DNA from: JAFGUF01 sp040883315
GTDB lineage: Bacteria > Bacillota > Clostridia > Christensenellales > UMGS416
Direction of reading: 5' to 3'
DNA length: 64,000 bases
Assembly (NCBI GenBank): GCA_040883315.1
Contig: JBFLKU010000028.1
Coordinates: 1-64,000, forward strand
Part shown: one piece after another, positions 35,541 through 44,218 of the stretch
How the letters are laid out: every line of letters begins with the position of its first letter
Position numbering within the stretch: the first letter of the stretch is position 1
Program-made: the position numbers and the translations under genes
The notes under the pieces: model-generated
What the model saw: the letters and a program-made list of their open reading frames with translations, nothing else
What the model was told of the DNA's origin: nothing
The model's database searches: none

Positions 35541-37781
35541 TTATTTATCAAGCATTTTGTAGGCAACGTATGCGTTAAGCGAGCGCATTGCATCACGAAT
35601 ATTATTATAGACAGGCACACCATTGCTCTCCATTATTTTCACAAATTCCTTGTATATTTCGCCTGCATTCACAGATACTACAATAGGCTTTGTGGTGCTA
35701 TTGAATAATTTTACTATAGTGTTTGCCAGCCCGTCTTCATCATGACAGGTTTCTTTGGTCGTTTTGATTATATCTACGTGAGGAATTATTCCCACAACTA
35801 TATGGTCAACCGCATCATCGTCTATCATTGTTTGAATAATTTTTCCGTATAGAACATCGTCTGTCATTGGAGTTACATCTAGAATAGCTGTTGATTTACC
35901 CATAAGCCCCAGCTTGTCCAGTTCATCAAGAGTATCTTTTGTTTTTTGGCTCAGTGTCGCAACAGAAAGATCTCCCGTTTCATCTGCTGCTAATGTGCTT
36001 TCAAATCCTGCATTGCATATAACGGATACGTTTTTGCCCTTCACTTCTCTTTTTGCAAGTAATGAAAAGGCCTTTTGATAGTTATAGAAAGTGTCAGTGT
36101 CGTTGCAGAGAATAATATTGGACTGCTGACACATTGCCTGCACTACCGCATAGTCTCCGCTCATGGCAGCCGTATGGGAGGATGCAGCCTTTGCGCCGGC
36201 ATCTGTTTTGCCGCCTTTGTACATTATTATTGGCTTTGTAGCATTTCTTGCCTGCTCGTATAGAAGGCGACCTTCCAGATAGTCAAATCCCTCTACGTAT
36301 ATTCCGATTACATCGATTTTATCATCTTTCATAAACCACGGCACAAGGTCTGTTATCTTTACATCATATTTGTTTCCAAAGCTCACCACAGTGTGCATTA
36401 TAGGGCAATTATATGATTTATCTATCAATGATATTGCCATGCCCCCGCTTTGCGAAAGAAGGGCAACATTGCTTTTTTCAGTGCTGCGAACCGGCAGCCT
36501 ATCCTGCTCTATAAACAGGGTATCTACTTTTCTCTCTCCCGAGCTTGAGAAAACGCCCATGCAGTTTGGTCCTATTATCCTAATGGAGCTTTTCGAAATA
36601 ATTGGCGATATTGTCTCTTTGAACTTTTCAAAAGGCAAATCATTTGGAAGACCGGGGATTAATATTACTGCTTTATTTTCTTTTTTAGAAATTGACTCTA
36701 AAAAAAGAGGAATATTTTTGGCAGGAGCAGCATATACATACAAATCGCATTCGAAATCATCAGGTGATTTATACAGATCAAATTTCTTTCCTCGAATTGT
36801 CACTTCGCCGCCTTTTGGGTTTAGCAGATAGAGGTCATCCCATCCCATATCCAGCATCAGCTCTACTATGTCTGAGGCCATGTTGTAGTTGCCGGGCTTT
36901 GTGGAAACACCTAGTACACAGGCGGATTTAGGACTGAAGAATTTATCCAGATTGTCTGTGTTTGCAACAGGCAAAGAAGATATGCTTCTTGGTTCAAATT
37001 CAGCATAGCCATCTAGTGCCATAAACCTGCCATCCTTAGCGAATACAAAAGGATTCACATCCAGTGCTTTGATGTTCCATTTTCTATCGTTTCCACTGAT
37101 AGGTGAATACTGATATGCAATATTGGAAAGCTTGGATGCAGTCGAAGCCATTTTCTTCAGATACTCAGCATGACCTATAGATTCGAATTTATGCTTTATC
37201 TTTAGCTGGTTTACTAAATCAAGAGACTTTTCGTATGAAAACGGGGGTAGAAAAAGATTTGCTTTGTCATAGTACTCTGAAAAGAATTCTGCGTCATCTC
37301 CGCCCTTACTCAATGTGAGAGTAGGGCCAAATGCTCGATCGCTGCTGATGCCGTATAGCAGCTCGTAGCCTATTCCCTGGCTGAAGCTTACAGCCTCTAC
37401 GATTAAGAATCCATTAATCACTGTTTGCTCGGAAGTGTTCTCTATTACTTTTTCTTTCATTTTGTCCAGAACATACTGAACAAAAAATTCATCATGAGGT
37501 ACTATTCTTTGGACACCGCCGATTTTTTGCTTGTGAGCAATGTTTTGAGATACAATTTTAATCACAATTTCCCCGGTATACTTATCCAGCATTTTGGAAG
37601 AAACCTGAGAAGATTTTTCCACAAAATCGTATTTAGGGATATCCATGCCCGTGCATGCTAAAATCTCATAAACCTCGTGTTCGAACAGTGTATGCCGTTT
37701 TTCGGAGTATGCTTTGCTAAAAATGCTATCAATGCTATTTAGGGCTTGATTTGAAATATCCATATATGTATGCTCCTTCAC
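35541..37781 (-). CDS. ADP-forming acyl-CoA synthetase (acetate-CoA ligase family), beta-alpha order
   Basis: Couples acyl-CoA cleavage to ATP formation. Residues 15-245 are the ATP-grasp (beta) part, with EIVIKIVSQNIAHKQKIGGV, FGPTLTLSKGG and ALDVNPFVF. From about 260 comes the CoA-binding and succinyl-CoA-ligase-like (alpha) part: FFSPKSACVLGVSTKPGN, IIGPNCMGV, VALLSQSGGM, GIYVEGFDYLEG and KAASSHTAAMSGDY, the last carrying the catalytic phosphohistidine. In most one-chain enzymes the alpha part comes first; here the order is reversed. It is expected to serve fermentation energy gain. Acetate, propionate or aryl acids may be the product. Confidence 0.88.
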   Translation of the reverse strand: MKEHTYMDISNQALNSIDSIFSKAYSEKRHTLFEHEVYEILACTGMDIPKYDFVEKSSQVSSKMLDKYTGEIVIKIVSQNIAHKQKIGGVQRIVPHDEFFVQYVLDKMKEKVIENTSEQTVINGFLIVEAVSFSQGIGYELLYGISSDRAFGPTLTLSKGGDDAEFFSEYYDKANLFLPPFSYEKSLDLVNQLKIKHKFESIGHAEYLKKMASTASKLSNIAYQYSPISGNDRKWNIKALDVNPFVFAKDGRFMALDGYAEFEPRSISSLPVANTDNLDKFFSPKSACVLGVSTKPGNYNMASDIVELMLDMGWDDLYLLNPKGGEVTIRGKKFDLYKSPDDFECDLYVYAAPAKNIPLFLESISKKENKAVILIPGLPNDLPFEKFKETISPIISKSSIRIIGPNCMGVFSSSGERKVDTLFIEQDRLPVRSTEKSNVALLSQSGGMAISLIDKSYNCPIMHTVVSFGNKYDVKITDLVPWFMKDDKIDVIGIYVEGFDYLEGRLLYEQARNATKPIIMYKGGKTDAGAKAASSHTAAMSGDYAVVQAMCQQSNIILCNDTDTFYNYQKAFSLLAKREVKGKNVSVICNAGFESTLAADETGDLSVATLSQKTKDTLDELDKLGLMGKSTAILDVTPMTDDVLYGKIIQTMIDDDAVDHIVVGIIPHVDIIKTTKETCHDEDGLANTIVKLFNSTTKPIVVSVNAGEIYKEFVKIMESNGVPVYNNIRDAMRSLNAYVAYKMLDK

Positions 37782-37828
37782 TAATCTCTATATGTAAATC
37801 TTATCAAAAATTAATTACAAATACAAAT

Positions 37829-37861
37829 AAAAAAAATGACTGCCAAGATAAACAGACAGTC
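37829..37861 (-). terminator. Terminator after the phoPR-type operon
   Basis: CGACTGTCTG and the opposing GGCAGTC form an imperfect stem on the minus strand (one mismatch), followed by eight T. It lies downstream of the histidine kinase gene. A second hairpin (GCATAAAT...ATTTATGC at 37888-37909, TTTTT on the plus strand) is adjacent. Confidence 0.7.
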
Positions 37862-37954
37862 GGAGAAAATGGAGAATTATTTTAAATGCATAAATCGCTA
37901 TATTTATGCTTTTTAACAATTTTATGTATTGCTATAATATATATTAAACTATAG

Positions 37955-37992
37955 GAATAAGTCAAGAATATATACGAATAAGTCAAGAATAT
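37955..37992. repeat. Tandem direct repeat of 17 bp
   Basis: GAATAAGTCAAGAATAT occurs twice, at 37955-37971 and 37976-37992 (21-bp period), 30 bases after the end of the histidine kinase gene. It is probably a local duplication. Confidence 0.9.
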
Positions 37993-38022
37993 GAAAACAA
38001 TAAGAACTTTTTGTCTATTGCC

Positions 38023-39759
38023 TCATTTAGTAGATGGCTTTACAGTAAAAGTAAATTTGGAACCTTCTCCCAGCTTGCTTTCCACGCTTATTGTGCCGCC
38101 CATTTGCTCCACTATTTCCTTGGCTATCGCCAGCCCTAGACCTGTACCTTTTGATGTGTGCGACCTGTCGGATTTAAAGAATCTGTCGAAGATATGGTCT
38201 ATGTCCTCGGGAGCTATGCCTATGCCTGTATCCCATACTGTGAATACCACTTGGTTCTTCTTTTCTTCCACGTTTATTCCGATGGCATCTTTATCATTTG
38301 AATATTTTATAGCATTATCCAAGAGTATAGTAATTATCTGCTCTATTTTGTTTTCATTCGCATATATTTTACAGTCTTTATATATATCTTTTTTAAAGGT
38401 TATATGCTTGCTTTTTGCTATGGAAGAGTATTTATCAAAAATATATTCAATTAATGAATCAATCCTGAAATAGGCTTCCTGACTCTTATCAGAGCCTGAC
38501 TGCAGCCTAGAAAGCTGCAATAAATCATTTATAAGATTCGAAAGACGCAGGGTCTCTCTTAGCAGAATATCGTAGTATCTTTTTTTCTTTTTCTCGCTCT
38601 TCACCATGTCATCTGCCAGCGGCTCTATCAGCCCGCGCATTGCTGTCAGCGGGGTTCTTAGCTCATGGGAAACGTTGGAAACATACTCTCTTCTGGTCTT
38701 TTCCAGCCTTTCTATCTCTGTAACATCGCGGATAATGGCTGTCGAACCTGAAATCTGGTCGTTATCATATAACGGCGATATAGTGACATTAAGCACTTTA
38801 TCATTTTGCAAGGACAAATTATAGCTTGCTATTTGTTTATCCCTAATAATTGACTTTACTGCATCTTCATCTATTAGCTTTTTTAGCGAGTTGTATATTT
38901 TTTCTTTGTTGTTGCTTCCCTCTGAGTAGTTTCCCGTTAAGTAAAAAGCAGCCTTATTTATATGTGTAATATCTCCGTTTTTATCGAAAGCTATAATGCC
39001 CTCTGACAGAGAATTTAGTATATGATCCAGCCTGTTTTTTTCAAATGAAAGCTGGCTTAGGTTTTTCTTTATATTGCTGGTTAATGTATTTAGAGTATAT
39101 GCCATTTCTCCAAATTCTGCAGGCATTGTTTCATCAGCTGTTGTATTATAGTCTCCGTTTGATACTTTGCTCATCACCTCGCGGAATTTACGGATATAGT
39201 TTTCCAGCTTGTATGCAGCAAAGAATACCAGAATGCTTATTAAGGAGAAAATAATTATTAAGGAGAAAAACAGAGCTTTATTAAATACCGCTTCGATATA
39301 TTTCGTGGTAAGCGTATGGTCTGTTACTTGGATTATTGCCTGAAGCTGGTCTTCATTTCTAATGTAAATAAGGTTTGTTTGATAGTATGATGGCTGTTTA
39401 GGCGATTCTGCATTTTTCAGCTGCTCACCTTCGCCCAAAAATGCTTTCAAGCTGTCTTCGCCATAGATTAAATCCTGGTTTCCATCCCAAATTGTGATAG
39501 TGCCCACCCAAGATTCGTCTACTTCGCTGATTGTAGATAGGAAAATTTCTTTAGAATATGTTCCGTTTATGTATCCGCGTGTCAGCTTTTCAGCATTGGT
39601 GCTGACCACCTGGATATCAGCGCCGGCTACCGTATTTAGCTGATATCTGCTGGCGAAAATATAAACTGTTACCGAGAGTATTGCATAAAGCAGCACAACG
39701 AGCAAAACAGCAAGAATAAACCGTGATAATACACTCTGCTTTTTTTTGCTCTCGCTCAT
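38023..39759 (-). CDS. PhoR-type membrane sensor histidine kinase
   Basis: Two membrane helices (about 14-34 and 165-187) enclose an extracytoplasmic sensor domain. Then come a HAMP segment (KLENYIRKFREVMSKVSNGDY), a PAS domain (LDHILNSLSEGIIAFDKNGDI), HisKA with the phospho-acceptor His near 365 in NVSHELRTPLTAMRG, and HATPase with NKIEQIITILLDNAIKYS, DTGIGIAPED and GTGLGLAIAKEI. The layout TM-sensor-TM-HAMP-PAS-HisKA is that of PhoR/WalK kinases. It overlaps the response-regulator gene by 4 bases. Confidence 0.92.
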   Translation of the reverse strand: MSESKKKQSVLSRFILAVLLVVLLYAILSVTVYIFASRYQLNTVAGADIQVVSTNAEKLTRGYINGTYSKEIFLSTISEVDESWVGTITIWDGNQDLIYGEDSLKAFLGEGEQLKNAESPKQPSYYQTNLIYIRNEDQLQAIIQVTDHTLTTKYIEAVFNKALFFSLIIIFSLISILVFFAAYKLENYIRKFREVMSKVSNGDYNTTADETMPAEFGEMAYTLNTLTSNIKKNLSQLSFEKNRLDHILNSLSEGIIAFDKNGDITHINKAAFYLTGNYSEGSNNKEKIYNSLKKLIDEDAVKSIIRDKQIASYNLSLQNDKVLNVTISPLYDNDQISGSTAIIRDVTEIERLEKTRREYVSNVSHELRTPLTAMRGLIEPLADDMVKSEKKKKRYYDILLRETLRLSNLINDLLQLSRLQSGSDKSQEAYFRIDSLIEYIFDKYSSIAKSKHITFKKDIYKDCKIYANENKIEQIITILLDNAIKYSNDKDAIGINVEEKKNQVVFTVWDTGIGIAPEDIDHIFDRFFKSDRSHTSKGTGLGLAIAKEIVEQMGGTISVESKLGEGSKFTFTVKPSTK

Positions 39760-40451
39760 GTATTCTCCTCGAATTTGTAGCCAACGCCATATATGGTGTG
39801 GAGTCCATATTTTGCGTTATCAAGAGGCAGCTTTCCTCTTATTCTCTTTATATGTGTATCCACAGTCCTTGTATCGCCAAAATATTCATAGCCCCATATT
39901 TGCTCCAGTATTTTTTCCCTTGTGAATACTCTTCCGGGGTTTGCTGCCAGCATATATAAAAGCTCCACTTCCTTTGGAGTGAAAGGAACTGCCTTTCCTT
40001 CTATCTCTACAGAGTATCTGCTGATATTAATTGTAAGACCGGGGAAAGTGACGATACCGGAATCTTTGCCTTCGCTGCTATATTGGTTTACCCTGCGAAG
40101 TATGGCCTTGGTTCTGGCTATCACTTCTCTTGGGCTGAAAGGCTTTACTATATAGTCGTCTGCTCCCAGCTCCAGTCCGAGGATTTTGTCTATTTCTTCA
40201 CCTTTTGCGCTAAGCATAATAATAGGCGTGGCTTTCTCTTTGCGAAGCTCGCGGCACACGTCTATTCCGCTGAGTTTAGGCATCATTAAATCTAATATTA
40301 CTATTGAATAATCGGTTTCTAAAGCCTTTTTCAGCCCCTCCTGCCCATCATAGGTGTGGTGGGTTTCGTAGCCGTCAGCTTCAAAGTATATATCCAGCGA
40401 TTCATGAACCACTGGGTCATCATCACATATTAATATTAGCTTTTTATCCAT
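39756..40451 (-). CDS. OmpR/PhoB-family response regulator (PhoP-like)
   Basis: Receiver domain with phospho-acceptor Asp54 in VILDLMMPKLSG, Thr/Ser and Lys105-region in MLSAKGEE and DDYIVKPFSPRE, followed by a winged-helix DNA-binding domain (FTPKEVELLYMLAANPGRVFTREKILEQIWGYEYFGDTRTVDTHIKRIRGKL). 231 residues. It is the first gene of the pair with the kinase. Three CACAAT repeats at helical spacing lie upstream and may be its own binding sites. Phosphate control is likely by similarity of architecture but is not shown. Confidence 0.92.
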   Translation of the reverse strand: MDKKLILICDDDPVVHESLDIYFEADGYETHHTYDGQEGLKKALETDYSIVILDLMMPKLSGIDVCRELRKEKATPIIMLSAKGEEIDKILGLELGADDYIVKPFSPREVIARTKAILRRVNQYSSEGKDSGIVTFPGLTINISRYSVEIEGKAVPFTPKEVELLYMLAANPGRVFTREKILEQIWGYEYFGDTRTVDTHIKRIRGKLPLDNAKYGLHTIYGVGYKFEENT

Positions 40452-40469
40452 AAAATATACCTCATATCA

Positions 40470-40497
40470 ATTTTACACCATTGAAAACAAACTTCAA
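40470..40497 (-). promoter_or_regulatory. Promoter of the response regulator gene
   Basis: Minus-strand TTGAAG (40497-40492) and TAAAAT (40475-40470) with a 16-base spacer, 18 bases above the ATG. Confidence 0.5.
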
Positions 40498-40515
40498 TAA
40501 GACCATTGTACAAAT

Positions 40516-40542
40516 CACAATTCTTCACAATTTTGCCACAAT
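40516..40542. promoter_or_regulatory. Triple CACAAT direct repeat, likely response-regulator binding site
   Basis: CACAAT occurs at 40516-40521, 40526-40531 and 40537-40542, spaced 10 and 11 bases, one helical turn each. Such tandem repeats are the usual target of OmpR/PhoB-class regulators. The middle copy sits at the -35 position for a plus-strand TATACT (40549-40554). Confidence 0.5.
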
Positions 40543-40630
40543 CTAAATTATACTACTGGAAAGAGAGGATTAATATATTTATTATAGCATTTGTATGCTT
40601 GATTTTATAGTTCTTCTAGTATATATTTAG

Positions 40631-41854
40631 ATGATTGGAAATATATTTATGATAGTAACAGTTTTATTAATAATTATTTATTTGTCATTTATCAGCCTTG
40701 GTTTGCCGGATTCGCTTCTTGGCGTATCGTGGCCTATAATGCATATTGAGCTAGGAGTGTCCGCAGATGCAGCAGGAATAGTTTCTATGATTGCTGTAGG
40801 AGCTACTATTCTATCCAGCCTTTTAAGCGGGAAAATAGTGAAGTGGCTAGGAACGGGCAAGGTGGTGTTTATCAGCTGCCTGATGACGGGGCTGTCTTTG
40901 CTGGGAATGTCATTTGCGCCATCTTTTTTCTGGCTGCTGCCAATTGCCATTCCGCTTGGGTTTGGCGGCGGAAGCGTAGATGCGGCACTTAACAACTATG
41001 TAGCCAGCAATTATAAAGCGCATCATATGAATTGGCTTCATTCATTTTGGGGAGTGGGAGCAACAGTAGGACCTGTAATTATGTCCGGTATGCTGCTGAC
41101 ATCTGCATCATGGAGAGGCGGATATAGAGTGGTATCAATCATTCAGCTTTCATTGGCGATTATACTGTTTGCGTCTCTTCCCCTTTGGAAAAAGGCAAAA
41201 ACAATGCATGGCGGCGAAGAAATACCACATGATAATATAGAAGACAAAGGAAAAGACAACAGACCGCACAAAGTGAAGGGGCTGATTTTTGCTCTACTAA
41301 CATTTTTGCTTTACTGTACTATTGAGTCATCTATAGGCTTGTGGGGAAGCACTTATTTAGTGGGAATAAAAAACATTGATGTCACTAAAGCAGCCTCATG
41401 GATAGGAGCATATTTTGGCGGCATTACAGCAGGGAGATTTATATCTGGGTTCATTTCTATAAAGCTGAATAATAGGCAAATGATACGCGGAGGAATGGCT
41501 ATACTTATTGTCGGAGCTATTTTGTTTGCTATGCCTTTTAGAAGCAGCATTATTGCAGTAATTTTGGTCGTTATCGGATTAGGGCTCTCTCCTATATTCC
41601 CGGGAATGATACATGAAACTCCTGCAAGATTTGGCAAAGAACATTCACAGACTATAATAGGCTTTCAGATGGCATCAGCGTATGTAGGCATAGCATTTGC
41701 TACACCTTTGATTGGAGTGATACTTGAAAGAATATCTCTATCACTGCTTCCCTTTATTTTGATTGGAGTAGCAGCAGCTATGATAATTTGCTCTGAAAGA
41801 CTGATAAAAATTTATAAATTGAAAAATCAGGAGGTAAAAGATGAACAGAGATAA
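40631..41854 (+). CDS. Major facilitator superfamily transporter
   Basis: A 407-residue, 12-helix permease with FISLGLPDSLLGVSWPIM, SGKIVKWLGTGKVVFIS (loop 2-3 signature), GGGSVDAALNNYVA and WLHSFWGVGATVGP, the set found in a sugar/unknown-substrate MFS group in Clostridia. The large polar loop (KAKTMHGGEEIPHDNIEDKG) divides the halves. No clear ribosome site precedes the first ATG; an internal ATG six codons on has GGAAATA upstream. It overlaps the HD-domain gene by 14 bases. Confidence 0.85.
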   Translation: MIGNIFMIVTVLLIIIYLSFISLGLPDSLLGVSWPIMHIELGVSADAAGIVSMIAVGATILSSLLSGKIVKWLGTGKVVFISCLMTGLSLLGMSFAPSFFWLLPIAIPLGFGGGSVDAALNNYVASNYKAHHMNWLHSFWGVGATVGPVIMSGMLLTSASWRGGYRVVSIIQLSLAIILFASLPLWKKAKTMHGGEEIPHDNIEDKGKDNRPHKVKGLIFALLTFLLYCTIESSIGLWGSTYLVGIKNIDVTKAASWIGAYFGGITAGRFISGFISIKLNNRQMIRGGMAILIVGAILFAMPFRSSIIAVILVVIGLGLSPIFPGMIHETPARFGKEHSQTIIGFQMASAYVGIAFATPLIGVILERISLSLLPFILIGVAAAMIICSERLIKIYKLKNQEVKDEQR

Positions 41855-42404
41855 GGCGTTTGAAATACTGTGCGAACATGTGGAGACAGCATCATTGCAG
41901 AGACATTGCTTTGCGGTAGAGGCAGCTATGAGAGCATATGCAGAGCATTTTGGCGAAGATGTGGAAAGATGGGGAACAATAGGTCTTTTGCATGATGTAG
42001 ATTTTGAAAAGTATCCTGATGTACACCCGAACAAGGCACCGGAGCTACTGGAGGGCTATGGATTCGACCAAGACTTTATAGACACAATAGTATCCCACGG
42101 AATAGGCAAAGAGGACATGAGAAGCACACAGGTGAGGAAATGCCTTTTTGCAGTGGACAAGATGGCTAGCTTTATTGTGGCAGTGGCACTAATGAGACCT
42201 ACAAAGCTGGAGGGATTGGAAGCGAAGTCTGTGAAGAAGAAAATAAAGGACAAGGCATTTGCCAAGGCCGTGGACAGAGACGAACTTCAAGCATCCATGG
42301 AAGATTTGGGAATGGAGATGTCAGAGCATGTCAGCATTATAGTAAAAGGGCTGACAGAGCAGGAAGAAATGCTGCAAAAGCAGGGATATAGTTTATTGGG
42401 ATGA
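41841..42404 (+). CDS. HD (HDIG) domain-containing hydrolase
   Basis: A 187-residue metal-dependent phosphohydrolase. His22 in LQRHCFAVEAAM, His51-Asp52 in GLLHDVDFEKYP and a later DxxVSHG (FIDTIVSHG) give the HD ligands. Similar proteins hydrolyse small phosphoesters or nucleotides; the substrate is unknown. AGGAGGT precedes the ATG, which lies inside the end of the MFS gene (14-base overlap), so expression is coupled. Confidence 0.85.
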   Translation: MNRDKAFEILCEHVETASLQRHCFAVEAAMRAYAEHFGEDVERWGTIGLLHDVDFEKYPDVHPNKAPELLEGYGFDQDFIDTIVSHGIGKEDMRSTQVRKCLFAVDKMASFIVAVALMRPTKLEGLEAKSVKKKIKDKAFAKAVDRDELQASMEDLGMEMSEHVSIIVKGLTEQEEMLQKQGYSLLG

Positions 42405-42560
42405 TATTTGCGAGGGGAGTCGAACGAGAACTATACTATAGTAATAATGGTTATTTCTACCTCATTGTTTTTCACAATAAACCTATTAAATAGAGCGATT
42501 ATTGCCTTTATATACTTACCGCTAATCATAGTTAATATTGTTCCACTGTCACTGTTTTTA
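42405..42560. other. Non-coding gap with a tRNA 3'-end-like segment
   Basis: On the minus strand, 42430-42409 read CGTTCGACTCCCCTCGCA, which resembles the T-loop and acceptor end of a tRNA, but no tRNA body can be folded next to it. The rest is AT-rich and shows no convincing gene. A 69-codon TTG-start frame covers this gap but lacks a ribosome site and runs through the following terminator. Confidence 0.3.
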
Positions 42561-42590
42561 AAACAAAAAAACAGCGTTTTCCAACGCTGT
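42561..42590 (-). terminator. Terminator of the minus-strand unknown cassette
   Basis: ACAGCGTT and AACGCTGT form a perfect 8-bp stem with a TTCC loop; the minus strand continues TTTTTTTG. It ends transcription from the 43312-42640 genes. Confidence 0.9.
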
Positions 42591-42639
42591 CCAATAGTAT
42601 TGTTTTTGTTCGTATAATAATTTTTAAAAATAAAACTAA

Positions 42640-43143
42640 TTATACTGCTATTACTTCATCATCTGATAAATCTAAAATCTTTTTTATTTTTTTCATTACT
42701 ATTCTTGATTGCACATGAATTAACAAATGCATTATCAAAGCTAAAAAAGCAAACAAGCTTGCAGTGAAATATACAAATGGGAGAACATCTGATTCACCAG
42801 AAAAATAAAAATATATAAAAATCATCATTAAAGAAAATAAATGGATTAGCATTATAGTTGTAATTACAACTACTGCTTTCTGCAATCTGACTTTAATATC
42901 AGTATTACTGCCTGAAATAGTTTCAGTAATTTCTCCATTTAGTCTTACTGACATTAAATAGGAATCATCATATTGATGTTTATATTCTGCAATTTCAAAA
43001 TTATATTCTGAGACAATACCTTGAAATCCTTTTGAATTTACCGGAATCTCTTTTTGAACAATCTCCTTTAATTTCCCAGTTATTTGTTCACTACTTAATG
43101 AAGTCACTATTTTGAATTTTCTATTGAGAAATATATTAATCAT
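42640..43143 (-). CDS. Two-helix membrane protein, unknown
   Basis: The start at 43143 (MINIFLNRKFK) is chosen because GGAGG lies 5 bases before it; an in-frame ATG at 43155 overlaps that site. The 167-residue product has a soluble N-domain (FQGIVSEYNFEIAEYKH, SVRLNGEITETISGSNTDIKVRL) and two membrane helices (about 86-108 and 113-138), then a basic tail. The order of an FxGxxxxxxFEI strand, a GxI...GTxIxV strand and paired helices resembles a widespread family of small unnamed bacterial membrane proteins. The base composition is more AT-rich than in neighbours. Its start overlaps the stop of a 58-codon ORF. Confidence 0.7.
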   Translation of the reverse strand: MINIFLNRKFKIVTSLSSEQITGKLKEIVQKEIPVNSKGFQGIVSEYNFEIAEYKHQYDDSYLMSVRLNGEITETISGSNTDIKVRLQKAVVVITTIMLIHLFSLMMIFIYFYFSGESDVLPFVYFTASLFAFLALIMHLLIHVQSRIVMKKIKKILDLSDDEVIAV

Positions 43144-43312
43144 TTGTTCCTCCATTAATTAATTTATAATTATTATATATCATTAATTCTTCTAAATCAT
43201 TTATTTGTAAAGTATCAAACTTATTATTATCAGGCTTCATAAGCATCATATCATTAAGTGCTTGATATCTACGAATAAATGTATCTCTTTTACCTAAATA
43301 TTCGAAAACCAT
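43136..43312 (-). CDS. 58-residue ORF translationally coupled to the membrane protein
   Basis: Reads MVFEYLGKRDTFIRRYQALN and ends LINGGTND. Its last codons contain the GGAGG site of the next gene, and its TAA overlaps the ATG of that gene (ATGATTAA), a classic coupling. No clear ribosome site precedes its own ATG, which lies in a 6-bp hairpin (AACCAT...ATGGTT, 43307-43324). It could be a small partner protein, a leader peptide controlling the membrane gene, or the remnant of a longer gene. Basic N-half, acidic middle. Confidence 0.5.
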   Translation of the reverse strand: MVFEYLGKRDTFIRRYQALNDMMLMKPDNNKFDTLQINDLEELMIYNNYKLINGGTND

Positions 43313-43362
43313 ACTATCATGGTTCTTTCATTTAAGGCTTTCGACTTTCAACTCTTATATTC

Positions 43363-44217
43363 TTACTGATTTTCATCTCCTGTAAATTTACGGGCCTTCA
43401 TATATACTAGCATATGGTCTACCGGCTTAAAGCCAAGGCTTTCATATAGCTTAATAGCATTTATATTGGTCTTGTTCACGGTCAAGGCACTCAGCTTTCC
43501 TCTACCCTCCACAAATCTGCAGGCTCTAGCTGTGATTTGCCGTGCGTAGCCTCTTCTTCTGTATGCTCTAGGTGTACAGATGCCTGCAATATATCCATGA
43601 GTAGATGTGATAGCCTGTATATGTGCCTGAGCCACAGGAACTTTATCATCATAGAGCAGAAAGTAGGGCTCGTTCTCTGTGCGCTCATGCATCCGAAGCT
43701 TTATATCTCTGGCTGATGGTTTGAACCCAAAGCCTTCGTATAAACACACTTTTATAAATGGTATATACTTATTCAAATAAAATTTATTGTCTATCCGCAC
43801 CAAATCGCAATCTGATTTTGGAAGCGGGATTGATTTATCTCTTACCATAGTTATCAATTGGCGAGCATCCATGTGCATACCGATATTTGAGCTTAGCATG
43901 CCAAGATGCGGCAGCCAGTTGGAAAGCCCCCATATAGAGTGATATTTGCTTTTTGTCAGAGTCTTGATGCATGATTCCTGTGCAGTAGGATTGTAAGTGT
44001 GTATAAATGCATTGCCATCACTGTAGATAGCAATTACTCCATCGATCTTTCTGTTTTCATCATTATAAACAAAATAACGCCCGCTTCTCATTATATACGG
44101 GTTATATATTGTAGAAGCATATTGTATATTTGCTATTATTGAGCTGGTGTTGGGAGAGTTTTTTTCCAGATATTCAATAAGTTCCGAAACTTGCACTTGG
44201 TGTAATGGAGACCACAT
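43363..44217 (-). CDS. GNAT family N-acetyltransferase
   Basis: A 284-residue protein in which the C-terminal half has the acetyl-CoA-binding signature PRAYRRRGYARQITARACRF and the closing TVNKTNINAIKLYESLGFKPV. The N-half looks like a second, degenerate GNAT-like lobe (YIMRSGRYFVYNDENRKIDGVIAIY). The substrate is unknown. It starts one base after the stop of murI, so both are in the ygiQ-EFR1-murI transcript. Confidence 0.85.
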   Translation of the reverse strand: MWSPLHQVQVSELIEYLEKNSPNTSSIIANIQYASTIYNPYIMRSGRYFVYNDENRKIDGVIAIYSDGNAFIHTYNPTAQESCIKTLTKSKYHSIWGLSNWLPHLGMLSSNIGMHMDARQLITMVRDKSIPLPKSDCDLVRIDNKFYLNKYIPFIKVCLYEGFGFKPSARDIKLRMHERTENEPYFLLYDDKVPVAQAHIQAITSTHGYIAGICTPRAYRRRGYARQITARACRFVEGRGKLSALTVNKTNINAIKLYESLGFKPVDHMLVYMKARKFTGDENQ

Positions 44218-44218
44218 A

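Noticed and set aside
37955..37992. CRISPR-like repeat
   Set aside because: Only two copies with a 4-base gap; no spacers and no cas gene in the window.
42408..42617. 69-codon TTG-start frame with hydrophobic product
   Set aside because: No ribosome site, runs through the strong terminator of the opposite gene, and shows no family resemblance.
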